Shown: piece by piece, positions 1 through 7,980 of the stretch
Position numbering within the stretch: position 1 is the stretch's first letter
How the letters are laid out: each line of letters begins with the position of its first letter
Origin: Bog-473 sp963840245
Lineage (GTDB): Bacteria; Actinomycetota; Acidimicrobiia; Acidimicrobiales; RAAP-2
Direction: 5' to 3'
NCBI GenBank assembly: GCA_963840245.1
Contig: CAWIYI010000023.1
Span: 31,113-95,112 of the forward strand
DNA length: 64,000 bases
Position numbers and translations under genes: made by a program
The notes under the pieces: generated by a model
Database searches by the model: none
Told to the model about the DNA's origin: nothing
The model's input: only the letters and a program-made list of their open reading frames with translations

Positions 1-1
1 G

Positions 2-352
2 GCGCTGGGATGGTCGGGTGAGTCACCGGACGGCGATGTCGTCTTCTTCCAGGCCGGCGGCATGGTCCTGGCCCTCTGGGGGCGGGACAAACTGGCCGAG
101 GACAGCGCCGTCACCGACGGCGGCGGATGGGGTGGCGTCACGCTGGCCTACAACGTCGGGTCGCCGGCCGAGGTCGATGCGGTCCTCGACGAGGCCCGTG
201 CGGCCGGGGCCACCATCGGTCGGCCGGGGGCCGGGACCTTCTGGGGCGGCTATTCGGGGATCTTCGTCGACCCCGACGGCCATCCCTGGGAGGTGGCCCA
301 CAACCCCGGCTGGGTCCTGGCGGACGATGGCAGCGTGCACCTGCCCGAATGA
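2..352 (+). CDS. VOC/glyoxalase-fold protein, C-terminal part
   Basis: The frame is open from the window edge and ends with TGA, so only the last 116 residues are present. The C-terminal half of a vicinal-oxygen-chelate (glyoxalase/bleomycin-resistance) domain is recognisable: FFQAGG, an ALWGRD strand, a Gly-rich loop and the typical ending FVDPDGHPWEVAHNP, where the Glu is a usual metal-ligand position. The family covers metal-dependent isomerases, dioxygenases and drug-binding proteins, and the substrate cannot be told from this half. About 120 bp with no recognisable gene separate it from the convergent cyclase. Confidence 0.85.
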   Translation, partial: ALGWSGESPDGDVVFFQAGGMVLALWGRDKLAEDSAVTDGGGWGGVTLAYNVGSPAEVDAVLDEARAAGATIGRPGAGTFWGGYSGIFVDPDGHPWEVAHNPGWVLADDGSVHLPE

Positions 353-473
353 CCGGGCGCGAAGCGCCGCTTCACCTGACCGCCTCGGCCGGAACCCGCA
401 CGGAGGGACCACCGGGTGGCGCGGGCGCCGGCTCAACCAGGGATCGCGTCGGGCTGATGGGCGCCGGTCGAGC

Positions 474-1130
474 TCAGCCGGGAACGGAGCGCGCGGGCCG
501 CCGGCGCCAGGTGTCGACGCAGCCCGGCGAACAGAAGAGGATCATGGAACCGCGGACGTCGTGGGCGATCTCCTCGGCGGTGTCCTGCGTCAGCGGCAAC
601 CCGCAGATGGGGTCATGGGAGTCGGCGCCGCTCCCGGCCATGCGGATGCTCGAGGCGGGCACCGGCTTCTCGACCCCGCGCAGGGAGACGTGGGTCTCGG
701 ACACGATATGACCCCAACTCGGGAGGGAGCTCATGACCGCCGGAGCCGCCAGCGCCTCGCCGGAGGAGGCCAGGTCGCACAGGCGTGCGGCGACGTTCAC
801 GCAGTGGCCGATGTAGTCGTCCCCCTCCATGAGGATCACGTCACCGCAGGTGATCCCCGAGCGGATGGAGACGGTCTCGACCGCCCCCACCTCGCCGACG
901 ACGTAGTGCAGTTCCAGAATCGTCTCGATGAGCGGCCGGGTGTCGACGCAGACGAGCATGACGCCGTCACCGAGCCACTTGGCGATCCGCACGCCCCGAC
1001 GCGAACAGATGTCACGCAGGAGTGCCCGGAAGGCCGTCAGCACGTCGACGGCGCGCTCGTCCCCCTCCATCTCCGTCATGGCCGTGAAGCCCGAGACGTC
1101 CACGAAGGCGAAGCTGCGACGCACCCGCAC
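474..1130 (-). CDS. Class III adenylate cyclase domain with C-terminal YHS domain
   Basis: Predicted to make cAMP from ATP in the cytosol. In this 218-residue protein the full class III catalytic set is visible: metal Asp11 (FVDVSG) and Asp55 (GDG), adenine-selecting Lys51 and Asp105, and transition-state Asn112 and Arg116. The D-K, K-D, D-N and N-R spacings of 40, 4, 7 and 4 match mycobacterial cyclases. After the cyclase (about 1-165) comes a small YHS-type metal-binding module with DPICG (173-177) and FCSPGC (199-204), an unusual partner. The start used is GTG; a GTG two codons later is possible. It is divergent from the SDR gene. There is no membrane segment, so it is probably a soluble homodimer. 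Confidence 0.85.
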   Translation of the reverse strand: MRVRRSFAFVDVSGFTAMTEMEGDERAVDVLTAFRALLRDICSRRGVRIAKWLGDGVMLVCVDTRPLIETILELHYVVGEVGAVETVSIRSGITCGDVILMEGDDYIGHCVNVAARLCDLASSGEALAAPAVMSSLPSWGHIVSETHVSLRGVEKPVPASSIRMAGSGADSHDPICGLPLTQDTAEEIAHDVRGSMILFCSPGCVDTWRRRPARSVPG

Positions 1131-1215
1131 ACCGCGATGCTCCCATGCCGGTCGGCCCGCGGCCCAATTCTCACCGCTCTCCCCGAACCGGATGGTGGTG
1201 GCCCCGCCGCGCTCC

Positions 1216-1221
1216 TACGAT
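1216..1221 (+). promoter_or_regulatory. -10 element TACGAT, leaderless SDR promoter
   Basis: TACGAT is followed by exactly six bases and then the ATG of the SDR gene, so transcription would begin at or next to the start codon. No Shine-Dalgarno sequence could fit. The same arrangement recurs across the window (for example at 37570 and 63196). Confidence 0.55.
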
Positions 1222-1227
1222 GACCCC

Positions 1228-2007
1228 ATGGCGCCGGAGGGGGGACAGCTCGACGGCAAGGTGGTGCTCGTGAGCGGTGGGGCTTCGGACATCGGCCGCG
1301 CCACGGCATTGCGGCTCGCCGCCGAGGGAGCGGCCGTGGCCGTCGGCGACGTGCACCTCGAGGGGGCCGAGGCCGTTGCCGGGGAGGTCGAGGCGGCGGG
1401 AGGCCGCGCCGTCGGCGTGCACTGCGACGTCCGCCGCGAGGAGTCGGTCGCCGCCTTCGTCGAGCGCGCCGTCGGCGAGTTCGGCGGCGTGGACGCCGTC
1501 GACCACAACGCAGCCTGGAGCCACCCCCGTCTCGATACGGACGCCGTCGGCGTCGATCTCGGCGTGTGGGAGCGGGCGATCGAGACCACGACGCGGGGCG
1601 CCCTGCTCCTGGCCCGCCAGGCCATCCCGGTCATGACGGCGGGCGGCGGCGGGTCCATCGTCACCATCTCGTCGGGGACGAGCACCATCGGCGAGTCGAC
1701 CAGGGTGGCCTACGGCGTGTCCAAGGCCGCGCTGAACCAGCTGACCCGTCATCTGGCCGTGCGCTACGGCCGCGACGGCATCCGCGCCAACGCCATCGCG
1801 CCGGGCTTCATCCTCACGGAGACGGCCGCGACCCAGGTGCCGGCCGATGTCCAGGTGCGCCTGGCCGAGGCCAACCCGACACGGCGTCTCGGCACACCCG
1901 ACGACATCGCCCGCGTGGTCGTCTTCCTCTGCAGCGACGCGGCCGCCTACGTGAACGGACAGGTGGTCCACGTCGACGGCGGGCACCAGATCGCCGGGAT
2001 GATGTAG
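1228..2007 (+). CDS. Short-chain dehydrogenase/reductase
   Basis: A 259-residue classical SDR: NAD(P)-binding Rossmann fold, catalytic Ser around 149, Tyr162 and Lys166 (YGVSK), and the C-terminal VNGQVVHVDGG ending common in FabG-like enzymes. Two cofactor motifs deviate. The TGxxxGIG loop reads SGGASDIG (16-23), with Asp21 replacing the middle Gly, and NNAG reads HNAA (93-96). The active-site triad is intact, so it is probably an enzyme, but the substrate is unknown. The ATG is chosen because a TACGAT -10 lies 6 nt upstream. A second SDR follows 7 nt after the stop, probably co-transcribed. Confidence 0.85.
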   Translation: MAPEGGQLDGKVVLVSGGASDIGRATALRLAAEGAAVAVGDVHLEGAEAVAGEVEAAGGRAVGVHCDVRREESVAAFVERAVGEFGGVDAVDHNAAWSHPRLDTDAVGVDLGVWERAIETTTRGALLLARQAIPVMTAGGGGSIVTISSGTSTIGESTRVAYGVSKAALNQLTRHLAVRYGRDGIRANAIAPGFILTETAATQVPADVQVRLAEANPTRRLGTPDDIARVVVFLCSDAAAYVNGQVVHVDGGHQIAGMM

Positions 2008-2014
2008 GTGGCGG

Positions 2015-2881
2015 GTGCCTGAGACCAGGCGCGTCGCCCTCGTCACCGGGGCCAGCCGGGGCATCGGCCGCTGTGCCGCCGTCGCGCTGGCCCGGCGCGG
2101 CTTCGACGTCGTGATCACGGCCCGCACCGTGCACGAGGGCGACGGCCGCGCCCACGCCTCGAGCACCCTGGTGCGCGACGAGCCGTTGCCCATCGCCGGC
2201 AGCCTCGAGACCACGGCGGCCGAGATCGAGGCCCTGGGACGGCACTGCCTGGCCGTGCCCATGGACCTGATGGACCGGGCGTCGGTCGAGCGGGTGGCCG
2301 CCGTCGCCCTGGCCGACATGGGCCGGGTCGACGTTCTGGTCAACAACGCCATCTACCAGGGTCCGGGCACCATGGACCGGATTCTGGACCTGCCCCTCGA
2401 GCTGGCCGAACGCTGCCTGGTGGGCGACTACCTCCATCCGCTGCTGCTCACCCAGTTGCTCCTGCCCGCCATGCTCGAGCGTGGCGAGGGCCGCCTGGTC
2501 AACATGCTCTCCGAGGCCGCCTTCACCACGCCGCCTGCTCCCGCCGGGGCCGGCGGGTGGGGCGTGGCCTACGCGGCCGCCAAGGCGGCCTTCCACCGCG
2601 TCACCGACATGTGCCACGTGGAGTTCGCGGACCGGGGCATCTGGGCCTTCTCCATCGCCCCCGGCCTCACCCTGACCGAGTCCATGCGCGCCTCGGGGAT
2701 GGACGCGGTGCTCGTCGGGGCCGGTCACGTGCCGGCACCTCCCGACGTGGCCGGCGAGGTGGCGGCCTGGCTGGGGGACGACCCCGGCGCCGGCCGCTAC
2801 GCCGGCCAGATGGTGTCGTCCCGCAAATTGTGCAAAGAGCTGGCCCTCGTGCCGGGCTGGCCGCCGCCGCGGCCCACCTAA
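2015..2881 (+). CDS. Short-chain dehydrogenase/reductase (second copy, divergent)
   Basis: A 288-residue SDR with the standard TGASRGIG cofactor loop (11-18), NNA (110-112), Ser166, and Tyr186/Lys190 (YAAAK). It has an insertion around residues 40-70 and a C-terminal extension (SSRKLCKELALVPGW) beyond the usual family end. The start is GTG, 7 nt after the preceding SDR stop. The two SDRs are only distantly alike, so this is an SDR pair rather than a recent tandem duplication. The substrate is unknown. The 3' end overlaps the convergent SCO6745-like gene by 4 bp. Confidence 0.87.
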   Translation: MPETRRVALVTGASRGIGRCAAVALARRGFDVVITARTVHEGDGRAHASSTLVRDEPLPIAGSLETTAAEIEALGRHCLAVPMDLMDRASVERVAAVALADMGRVDVLVNNAIYQGPGTMDRILDLPLELAERCLVGDYLHPLLLTQLLLPAMLERGEGRLVNMLSEAAFTTPPAPAGAGGWGVAYAAAKAAFHRVTDMCHVEFADRGIWAFSIAPGLTLTESMRASGMDAVLVGAGHVPAPPDVAGEVAAWLGDDPGAGRYAGQMVSSRKLCKELALVPGWPPPRPT

Positions 2882-3771
2882 CCAGCCCGGGCGCGTGGCA
2901 GCCCCATCGGATTGGGGAACGGCACCAGCCCGGATGCGGCGACATCCGCGGCACAGGCGCCCAGCGCGCCGTGCAGCTCGTCGAGCGCCATGTCGCTGAA
3001 GGCGGCGTACGCGGGCTCGGCCAGCTCGTCGGTCAGCTCCTCCACTCTCCCGTGCAGGGTCCGGCCGGCGTCGGTGACGCGCCCGTCGCGGTGGAGCAGG
3101 CCCTGACGCGTCAGCGCGGCCACGGCACCGTCCCACGCGTCCTCGCTCCAGCCCCGGTTGTCGCGGAGCAGCTCGACGGGGATCGCCTTGGTCCCGGCCG
3201 CGAGCACGTGCGCCTCCACCCCGCTGAGGCCGTGCACCACGAGGGCCGCCACGTGCCCGTCCCCGCGGTGCTCGCGCAGCGTGGTGCAGGCCTGCCAGGC
3301 CTCGCCCAGGCCGCCCGTCCCCAGCGCCGTCGAGATGTGCGGCCAGAGCGACCGGTTGGCTCCCGCCATGACCCGTCCCGCCCCGTCACAGGCCGCCACC
3401 GCCCGGCGCAACAGCGGCAAGGAGGCCAGGAGGGTCGAGCGGGCCTCGACGCGGCACACCTCGCCGAGCGCCTCGGCCGCCGCGATGGCCCGCACCCGGC
3501 ACAGCGTCTCGGGCGCCACGACCTCCCAGCACCCCGGCACGGCCCGCCCGACCATGGCGGGGTGGAAGTTGAAGAAGGCCGCGGCCACGGGGCCGGCCCC
3601 CACCGCTCCGAGGGGGGCGGCGCGGGCGGCGAAATACCCCGACCAGAAACCACGGAGGCCCGCGTCACGCAGGGCGGCCCGGCATCCCGGTGCGAAGTAG
3701 GTGACGGCGTGGACGGACTCGGCGGCGACCCACAGGTCGCGGGCGGGGACCCGGTCTCGCCGTGTGCTCAG
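2878..3771 (-). CDS. SCO6745-like protein with probable CTG start
   Basis: A 297-residue protein of the actinobacterial SCO6745 family (function unknown; the C-terminal half resembles a winged-helix). The family signature runs through HAVTYFAP, LRGFWSGYFA and FFNFHPAMV, and all of it before residue 57 lies upstream of the first in-frame GTG (3603). No ATG, GTG or TTG is available between the upstream stop and that GTG. The frame does contain CTG at 3771-3769 overlapping the qcrB stop as CTGA, with AGGT about 6 nt upstream, giving an N-terminus MSTRRDRVPARDLW. The position mirrors the ATGA/GTGA couplings elsewhere. An undetected indel is the alternative explanation. Confidence 0.75.
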   Translation of the reverse strand: MSTRRDRVPARDLWVAAESVHAVTYFAPGCRAALRDAGLRGFWSGYFAARAAPLGAVGAGPVAAAFFNFHPAMVGRAVPGCWEVVAPETLCRVRAIAAAEALGEVCRVEARSTLLASLPLLRRAVAACDGAGRVMAGANRSLWPHISTALGTGGLGEAWQACTTLREHRGDGHVAALVVHGLSGVEAHVLAAGTKAIPVELLRDNRGWSEDAWDGAVAALTRQGLLHRDGRVTDAGRTLHGRVEELTDELAEPAYAAFSDMALDELHGALGACAADVAASGLVPFPNPMGLPRARAG

Positions 3772-5334
3772 CGGCTGACCTGCCGCACACCCGTGGGCGA
3801 GCTCGCGGGCTCACGGGTGCCGCCGTTGCTCAACGGCTCGATGTCGATGCGCACGGGGACCGGCTCGGGGTCCAGCTCCACGTGCTCGTCGTCGGGCCGG
3901 GGCTCGGCCGGGACGGTGGAGTACTCGCCCGTCCACCGAACGGCGCACGATGACGGCGCGCTTGCGCTGGCCGATGCCGTGTACGCCCTGCATCTCCCGG
4001 CACAGCTGGTAGGCGACGAGCCCGCTGATGATCGGGACGATGATGACGGCGAACCGGAAGAACCAGAGCACCGCGTTGAGCGAAACGTGGAAGAAGTTCG
4101 CCAGGACGTCGGTCGAGCTCGCCGCGAAGAGCGTGAACAGCAGGGCGAAGATGGCCACGCCGGCGGCCGTGCGCTTGGGTCTGTCCCGCGGCCGGTCGAG
4201 CAGGTTGTGCAACTCGTCGTCACCGGTCACCCGGCGTTCGAGCCCGGGCCACAGCATGCACAGGGTGAAGATGAGGCCGGGGAACACCACGGCGGGGAGG
4301 AAGACCTCGAGGGGGACGGTGTGACCCCAGAAGGCGAGCTCCCAGGACGGCATGATGCGCAGCGCGCCGTCGAGCCAGCCCATGTACCAGTCGGGCTGCA
4401 CGGCGTAGGAGATCTTCGACGCGTCGTAGGAGCCGAACTGCCAGATCGGGTTGATCTGGGCGAAGGCCCCGAGCAGCGCCGTGGCCGCGGTCACCATGAA
4501 GAGGAAGCCGGTGGTCTTGGCCATGAAGGTCGGGAACATCGGCGAGCCGACGACGTTGTCCTCGGTGCGCCCCTCGCCGGCGAACTGGGTGTGCTTCTGG
4601 AGCACCAGGAGCCCCAGGTGCGCCGAGAGCAGCCCGATCAGGACGAGCGGGATGATCAGGACGTGGATGATGAAGAAGCGCGGGATGATGATGCCCGTGC
4701 CGGGGAACTGCCCGCCCCAGAGGAACGTCACCAGGTAGCTGCCGATGAGCGGGATCGACTCGGCGATGGAGTAGCCGATGCGCAACCCGGTGCCCGAGAT
4801 CAGGTCGTCGGGGAGCGAGTAGCCGATGAAGCCCTCCAGGATGGCCAGGATCAGCATGGTGATGCCGATGAGCCAGTTCAGCTCGCGGGGCTTGCGGAAG
4901 GCCCCGGTGAAGAAGATGCGGGCCATGTGCACGATGATCGACCCGGTGAAGATGTCGGCGGCCCAGTGGTGCATCTGGCGCACCAGGAGGCCGCCGCGCA
5001 CGTCGAAGGAGATGTTGACGGTCGAGCGGAAGGCCTCCGAGACGTACTGGCCGTCCAGCGGCTTGTAGCTGCCGTGGTAGATGACCTGCGAGGTCGAGGG
5101 CACGAAGTAGAGCGACAGGAAGATACCGGTGGCTATCAGCACCACGAACGAGTACAGGGCGATCTCGCCGAGCATGAAGGACCAGTGGTCCGGGAAGATC
5201 TTGTCGAGGAAGACCCGGCCGCCCTTGGCCACGCCCAGCCGGTCGTCCAGCTCGCCGACGATCTGGCCGACGTGCCCGTAGGGGCCCCTGGCCGCCCTGG
5301 TGCTGCGCTTGGTCTTCGCGGCGGTGTCGCTCAT
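3768..5334 (-). CDS. qcrB: Cytochrome bc1 complex cytochrome b subunit (frame break near 3929)
   Basis: Membrane subunit of the menaquinol:cytochrome c oxidoreductase, carrying two b hemes. About 521 residues when read through. Many transmembrane helices are visible, with heme-ligand His pairs in MHHWAA/IVHMARIF and in the following helices, and the PDWYMGW segment of the quinol-oxidising site. The actinobacterial C-terminal tail (EYSTVPAEPRPDDEH, ending VRQVSR) lies in another frame. One surplus G in GGG (3928-3930 as CCC on the plus strand) breaks DGEYST into DGRVL, and removing it restores the tail. It follows qcrA with an ATGA overlap. The break is probably a consensus error. Confidence 0.9.
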
Positions 5335-6296
5335 GAGTTCCGCTCCCAGAAGCCAGGCCCGACGGCCTGATCATACGGTGCCATGGCGATGAGGTAGCCC
5401 GCGTCGTTGTAGCCGAGGTGCATCTGGGGCAGCGGCCGGGGCGCCGGGCCGAACTGGGGCACCGCGCCGTTGCGCACGTTGAACATCGACTGGTGGCAGG
5501 GGCAGACCAGCAGCTCGAGCTCCTGCTCGTAGAGGCCGACGGGGCACCCGAGATGGGTGCACAGCTTGGAGTAGGCGACGTAGCCGTCGGGCGTCCAGGC
5601 CTCGCGTCCCGGCTCGGTCGTGAAGGGCTGGTCCGACACCCTGATCAGCACGGTCTGGTCCACCGCCTGCCCCTCTTCGGTGATGAACCCCGTCCGCGCG
5701 TTGACCGTCTGCGCGGGATAGACGGTCATGATGCCGCCGACGACCAGGGTGCCCTTGCGCACCGGACGGCCGCTCGAGTCCACCAGGACGGTCCCCTTGC
5801 GCCAGCTGGTCGTCTCCAGGGAGTCGCCGGGCACCGGGCCGAGGGAGCGCAGCAGCGGGAAGGCGGCGACGATGGCGAAGATGCCGGCGCCCACGGCGAA
5901 GAGGCCGCCCAGCATGCGGCGCCGCTTGACGACCACCGCGGAGCGCTCGACCAGTGCGGCCGACATGGCGTCGCGCTCGTCGGGGGTCGAGGCGAGGGTG
6001 TGCCGCTCCTCGACGAAGGGTCCCTGGGGCATGAGGTACTTGCCCCAGGCGGTGAGGCCGAACCCGAGGGCGAACAGCCCGGCGCCGAGCGCGCCCCCGA
6101 AGGTCCAGGGGCTCCAGTTCTGCCAGTACGCCGCACCGGCCACGCCGAAGAAGACGATGCCCACGACGAGGATGGCGGCGATGATCTTCTCGGACCGGTC
6201 CGGGTTCTTCGCCGCGTCACCCATGTGCGGGTCGCTCAGGGCGGCGATCGGCATCGGCACCCGCGTGCGTGAGGGCTGGTGGTCCGTGTCGGTCAC
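5331..6296 (-). CDS. qcrA: Cytochrome bc1 complex Rieske iron-sulfur subunit
   Basis: A 321-residue Rieske subunit of the actinobacterial type. It has a long N-terminus with three predicted membrane segments, two in the first 90 residues and one around 135-155, followed by the Rieske domain. The [2Fe-2S] ligands are CTHLGC (about 244-249) and CPCHQS (about 262-267). It takes electrons from menaquinol and passes them to QcrC. It lies inside the ctaE-qcrC-A-B operon and overlaps both neighbours by 4 bp, which implies translational coupling. Confidence 0.95.
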   Translation of the reverse strand: MTDTDHQPSRTRVPMPIAALSDPHMGDAAKNPDRSEKIIAAILVVGIVFFGVAGAAYWQNWSPWTFGGALGAGLFALGFGLTAWGKYLMPQGPFVEERHTLASTPDERDAMSAALVERSAVVVKRRRMLGGLFAVGAGIFAIVAAFPLLRSLGPVPGDSLETTSWRKGTVLVDSSGRPVRKGTLVVGGIMTVYPAQTVNARTGFITEEGQAVDQTVLIRVSDQPFTTEPGREAWTPDGYVAYSKLCTHLGCPVGLYEQELELLVCPCHQSMFNVRNGAVPQFGPAPRPLPQMHLGYNDAGYLIAMAPYDQAVGPGFWERNS

Positions 6297-7288
6297 GAAC
6301 GCTCCCCGATCCAGAAGCAGATGAGGGCGAGGCCACCCACACCGAGCAGGAGGGCGACGAAGCCCTCCGCCACCGGGCCCACGCCACCGAGCGAGAACCC
6401 ACCGGGGTTCGTCGGGTGCTGCAGCCGGCCGGTCACGTAGGAGGTGATGTCGGTCACCTGGCGGTCGGTCAGGTTGCCCGAGAAGCGCGGCATGTTGGCC
6501 GGGCCGGTCCGCATCGCCTCGACCACCTGCTGCGCCGTCACCGACCGGTTGATCAGCGACGGGGCGTTGGTGCCGTTGGCCAGCGCATCACCGGTTCCTT
6601 CGATGGTGTGGCAGGCGGCGCAGTCGAGCGAGAAGAGATCCTGTCCGGCCGACTGGTCGGCCCCGGCCAGGTGCGGGTTGGGCACGGCCGGTACGGCCGG
6701 GTCGAGCGAGTTGACCCAGGCCGCCAGCTCCAGCGCCTGCAGGGGAGTCAGCCGGGTCGGCCGGCGCTCGGCCTCGACCGCCTTCACGTCGGCGGCCGGC
6801 ATGCGGCCCGTGCTCACCCAGAAGTCGACGGTGGCCGCCCCGACACCCTGCAGGTTCGGCCCGATGGTCGCCTGGCCGTCGGGACCGACGCCGTTGGCCT
6901 CGTTGCCGTGGCAGCTCGAACACGTCTGGGCGAACAGCAGCTGTCCGGCCGAGATGAACGACTGGGGCGGGTTGGCATACGTGATGGCCGTGTTCCCATA
7001 GGAGATGAGGTGGCCGTTCAGACACGTCTTCAAGCTGCTGTTGAAGGGGTTCCCGGCGTTGCGGACCGAGCTGGTGACGCCCTTGACGTTCACCGTGCCG
7101 CAGGATTTCGTCGTCACGTGCGTCGGATTGACCGACACGTGGGATGCGTCCGCGTGCCCACTGGCGCCGGCATTGGTGCCCGGGAAGAACATCGCCAGCG
7201 ACGCCAGGGCCGCCACCGAGAGGAGGCCCGCCGGCACGAGGAACTGGCTGCGGAACGTCCTCTTGTGTGGGGTGCGCACGCCTCGCAC
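6293..7288 (-). CDS. qcrC: Cytochrome bc1 complex diheme cytochrome c subunit
   Basis: The diheme cytochrome c that replaces a soluble cytochrome c in the actinobacterial bc1-aa3 supercomplex. Two CxxCH heme sites are seen: CSSCH (about 123-127) and CAACH (about 222-226), each with a downstream Met ligand region. An N-terminal hydrophobic segment (about 12-30) and a C-terminal anchor (about 300-322) flank them. GTG at 7288, 2 nt after the ctaE stop, is taken as start; GTG at 7279 or an upstream codon overlapping ctaE (7312) cannot be excluded. It is coupled to qcrA by a 4-bp overlap. Confidence 0.93.
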   Translation of the reverse strand: MRGVRTPHKRTFRSQFLVPAGLLSVAALASLAMFFPGTNAGASGHADASHVSVNPTHVTTKSCGTVNVKGVTSSVRNAGNPFNSSLKTCLNGHLISYGNTAITYANPPQSFISAGQLLFAQTCSSCHGNEANGVGPDGQATIGPNLQGVGAATVDFWVSTGRMPAADVKAVEAERRPTRLTPLQALELAAWVNSLDPAVPAVPNPHLAGADQSAGQDLFSLDCAACHTIEGTGDALANGTNAPSLINRSVTAQQVVEAMRTGPANMPRFSGNLTDRQVTDITSYVTGRLQHPTNPGGFSLGGVGPVAEGFVALLLGVGGLALICFWIGERS

Positions 7289-7290
7289 GC

Positions 7291-7893
7291 CTACTTGAGG
7301 AGGAACAGGCAACTGTAGAGCCCGATCCAGACGATGTCGACGAAGTGCCAGTAGTACGAGACCCCCTGTACCGCCGAGAGCTCACCGGGGTCTCCGCCGT
7401 AGTCGCCGCGCATGCGGCCCAGCAGGAAGACCATCGCGACCAGCCCGATGAAGACGTGCAGGCCGTGGAGGCCGGACATGATGTAGAAGAGCGACCCGTA
7501 CGAGTTCGTGTACCAGCGCGTCGAGCTGAACAGCCACTCGAAGAGCTGGTTGCCCAGGAACGCGGTACCCAGGATGATCGTGCAGACGATCCAGATCCGG
7601 GCCGAGCGCCGCTTGCGCCACTCCACCTGGAACACGGCCCGCTGCATGGTGAAGCTCGACGACACCAGGACCAGCGTGAAGAAGCCGGCCCGCAGCGTGT
7701 CGAGGTCTGTGCCCGCGGGCGGCCAGGGCCCGATGGTGTTGGCGCGGATGGTGAAGAAGGCCGCGAAGAGCCCGCTGAAGAACATCAGCTCGGACCCGAG
7801 CCAGATCATGACGCCGATGGCCAGCATCGGCGGCCGGTCGTGGATGATCTTTCCCTGTGGTGCGGGGACCTCCGCCGGGACAGCCTGGGTCAC
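7291..7893 (-). CDS. ctaE: Cytochrome c oxidase subunit III
   Basis: A 200-residue subunit III of the aa3-type oxidase with five predicted helices, the usual actinobacterial length. Family marks are WLGSELMFFSGLF near the N-terminus, GLHGLHVFIGL in the fourth helix, and the ending YYWHFVDIVWIGLY. It heads the ctaE-qcrCAB operon; subunits I, II and IV are not in this window. GTG at 7893 is preferred to GTG at 7926 because an AT-rich -10-like stretch (TAGAAAT) sits about 6 nt upstream. Neither has a Shine-Dalgarno sequence. Confidence 0.92.
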   Translation of the reverse strand: MTQAVPAEVPAPQGKIIHDRPPMLAIGVMIWLGSELMFFSGLFAAFFTIRANTIGPWPPAGTDLDTLRAGFFTLVLVSSSFTMQRAVFQVEWRKRRSARIWIVCTIILGTAFLGNQLFEWLFSSTRWYTNSYGSLFYIMSGLHGLHVFIGLVAMVFLLGRMRGDYGGDPGELSAVQGVSYYWHFVDIVWIGLYSCLFLLK

Positions 7894-7980
7894 AGGGCAA
7901 TTTCTAGTCGACCCGGCTGCGACCACGCCAACTGTGAGGTGAGGCCGTCACGGCTCGGGCCGCACGCCCGAACACGCAGG

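Noticed and set aside
2557..5370. 937-residue plus-strand ORF over qcrB
   Set aside because: Antisense to qcrB and the SCO6745-like gene, Asp/Glu/Arg/Gly-rich, no domains; a typical high-GC shadow frame.
7894..7980. Rex operator before ctaE (CTGTGA...TCACGG)
   Set aside because: The half-sites are 10 bp apart instead of the required 6 and match poorly.
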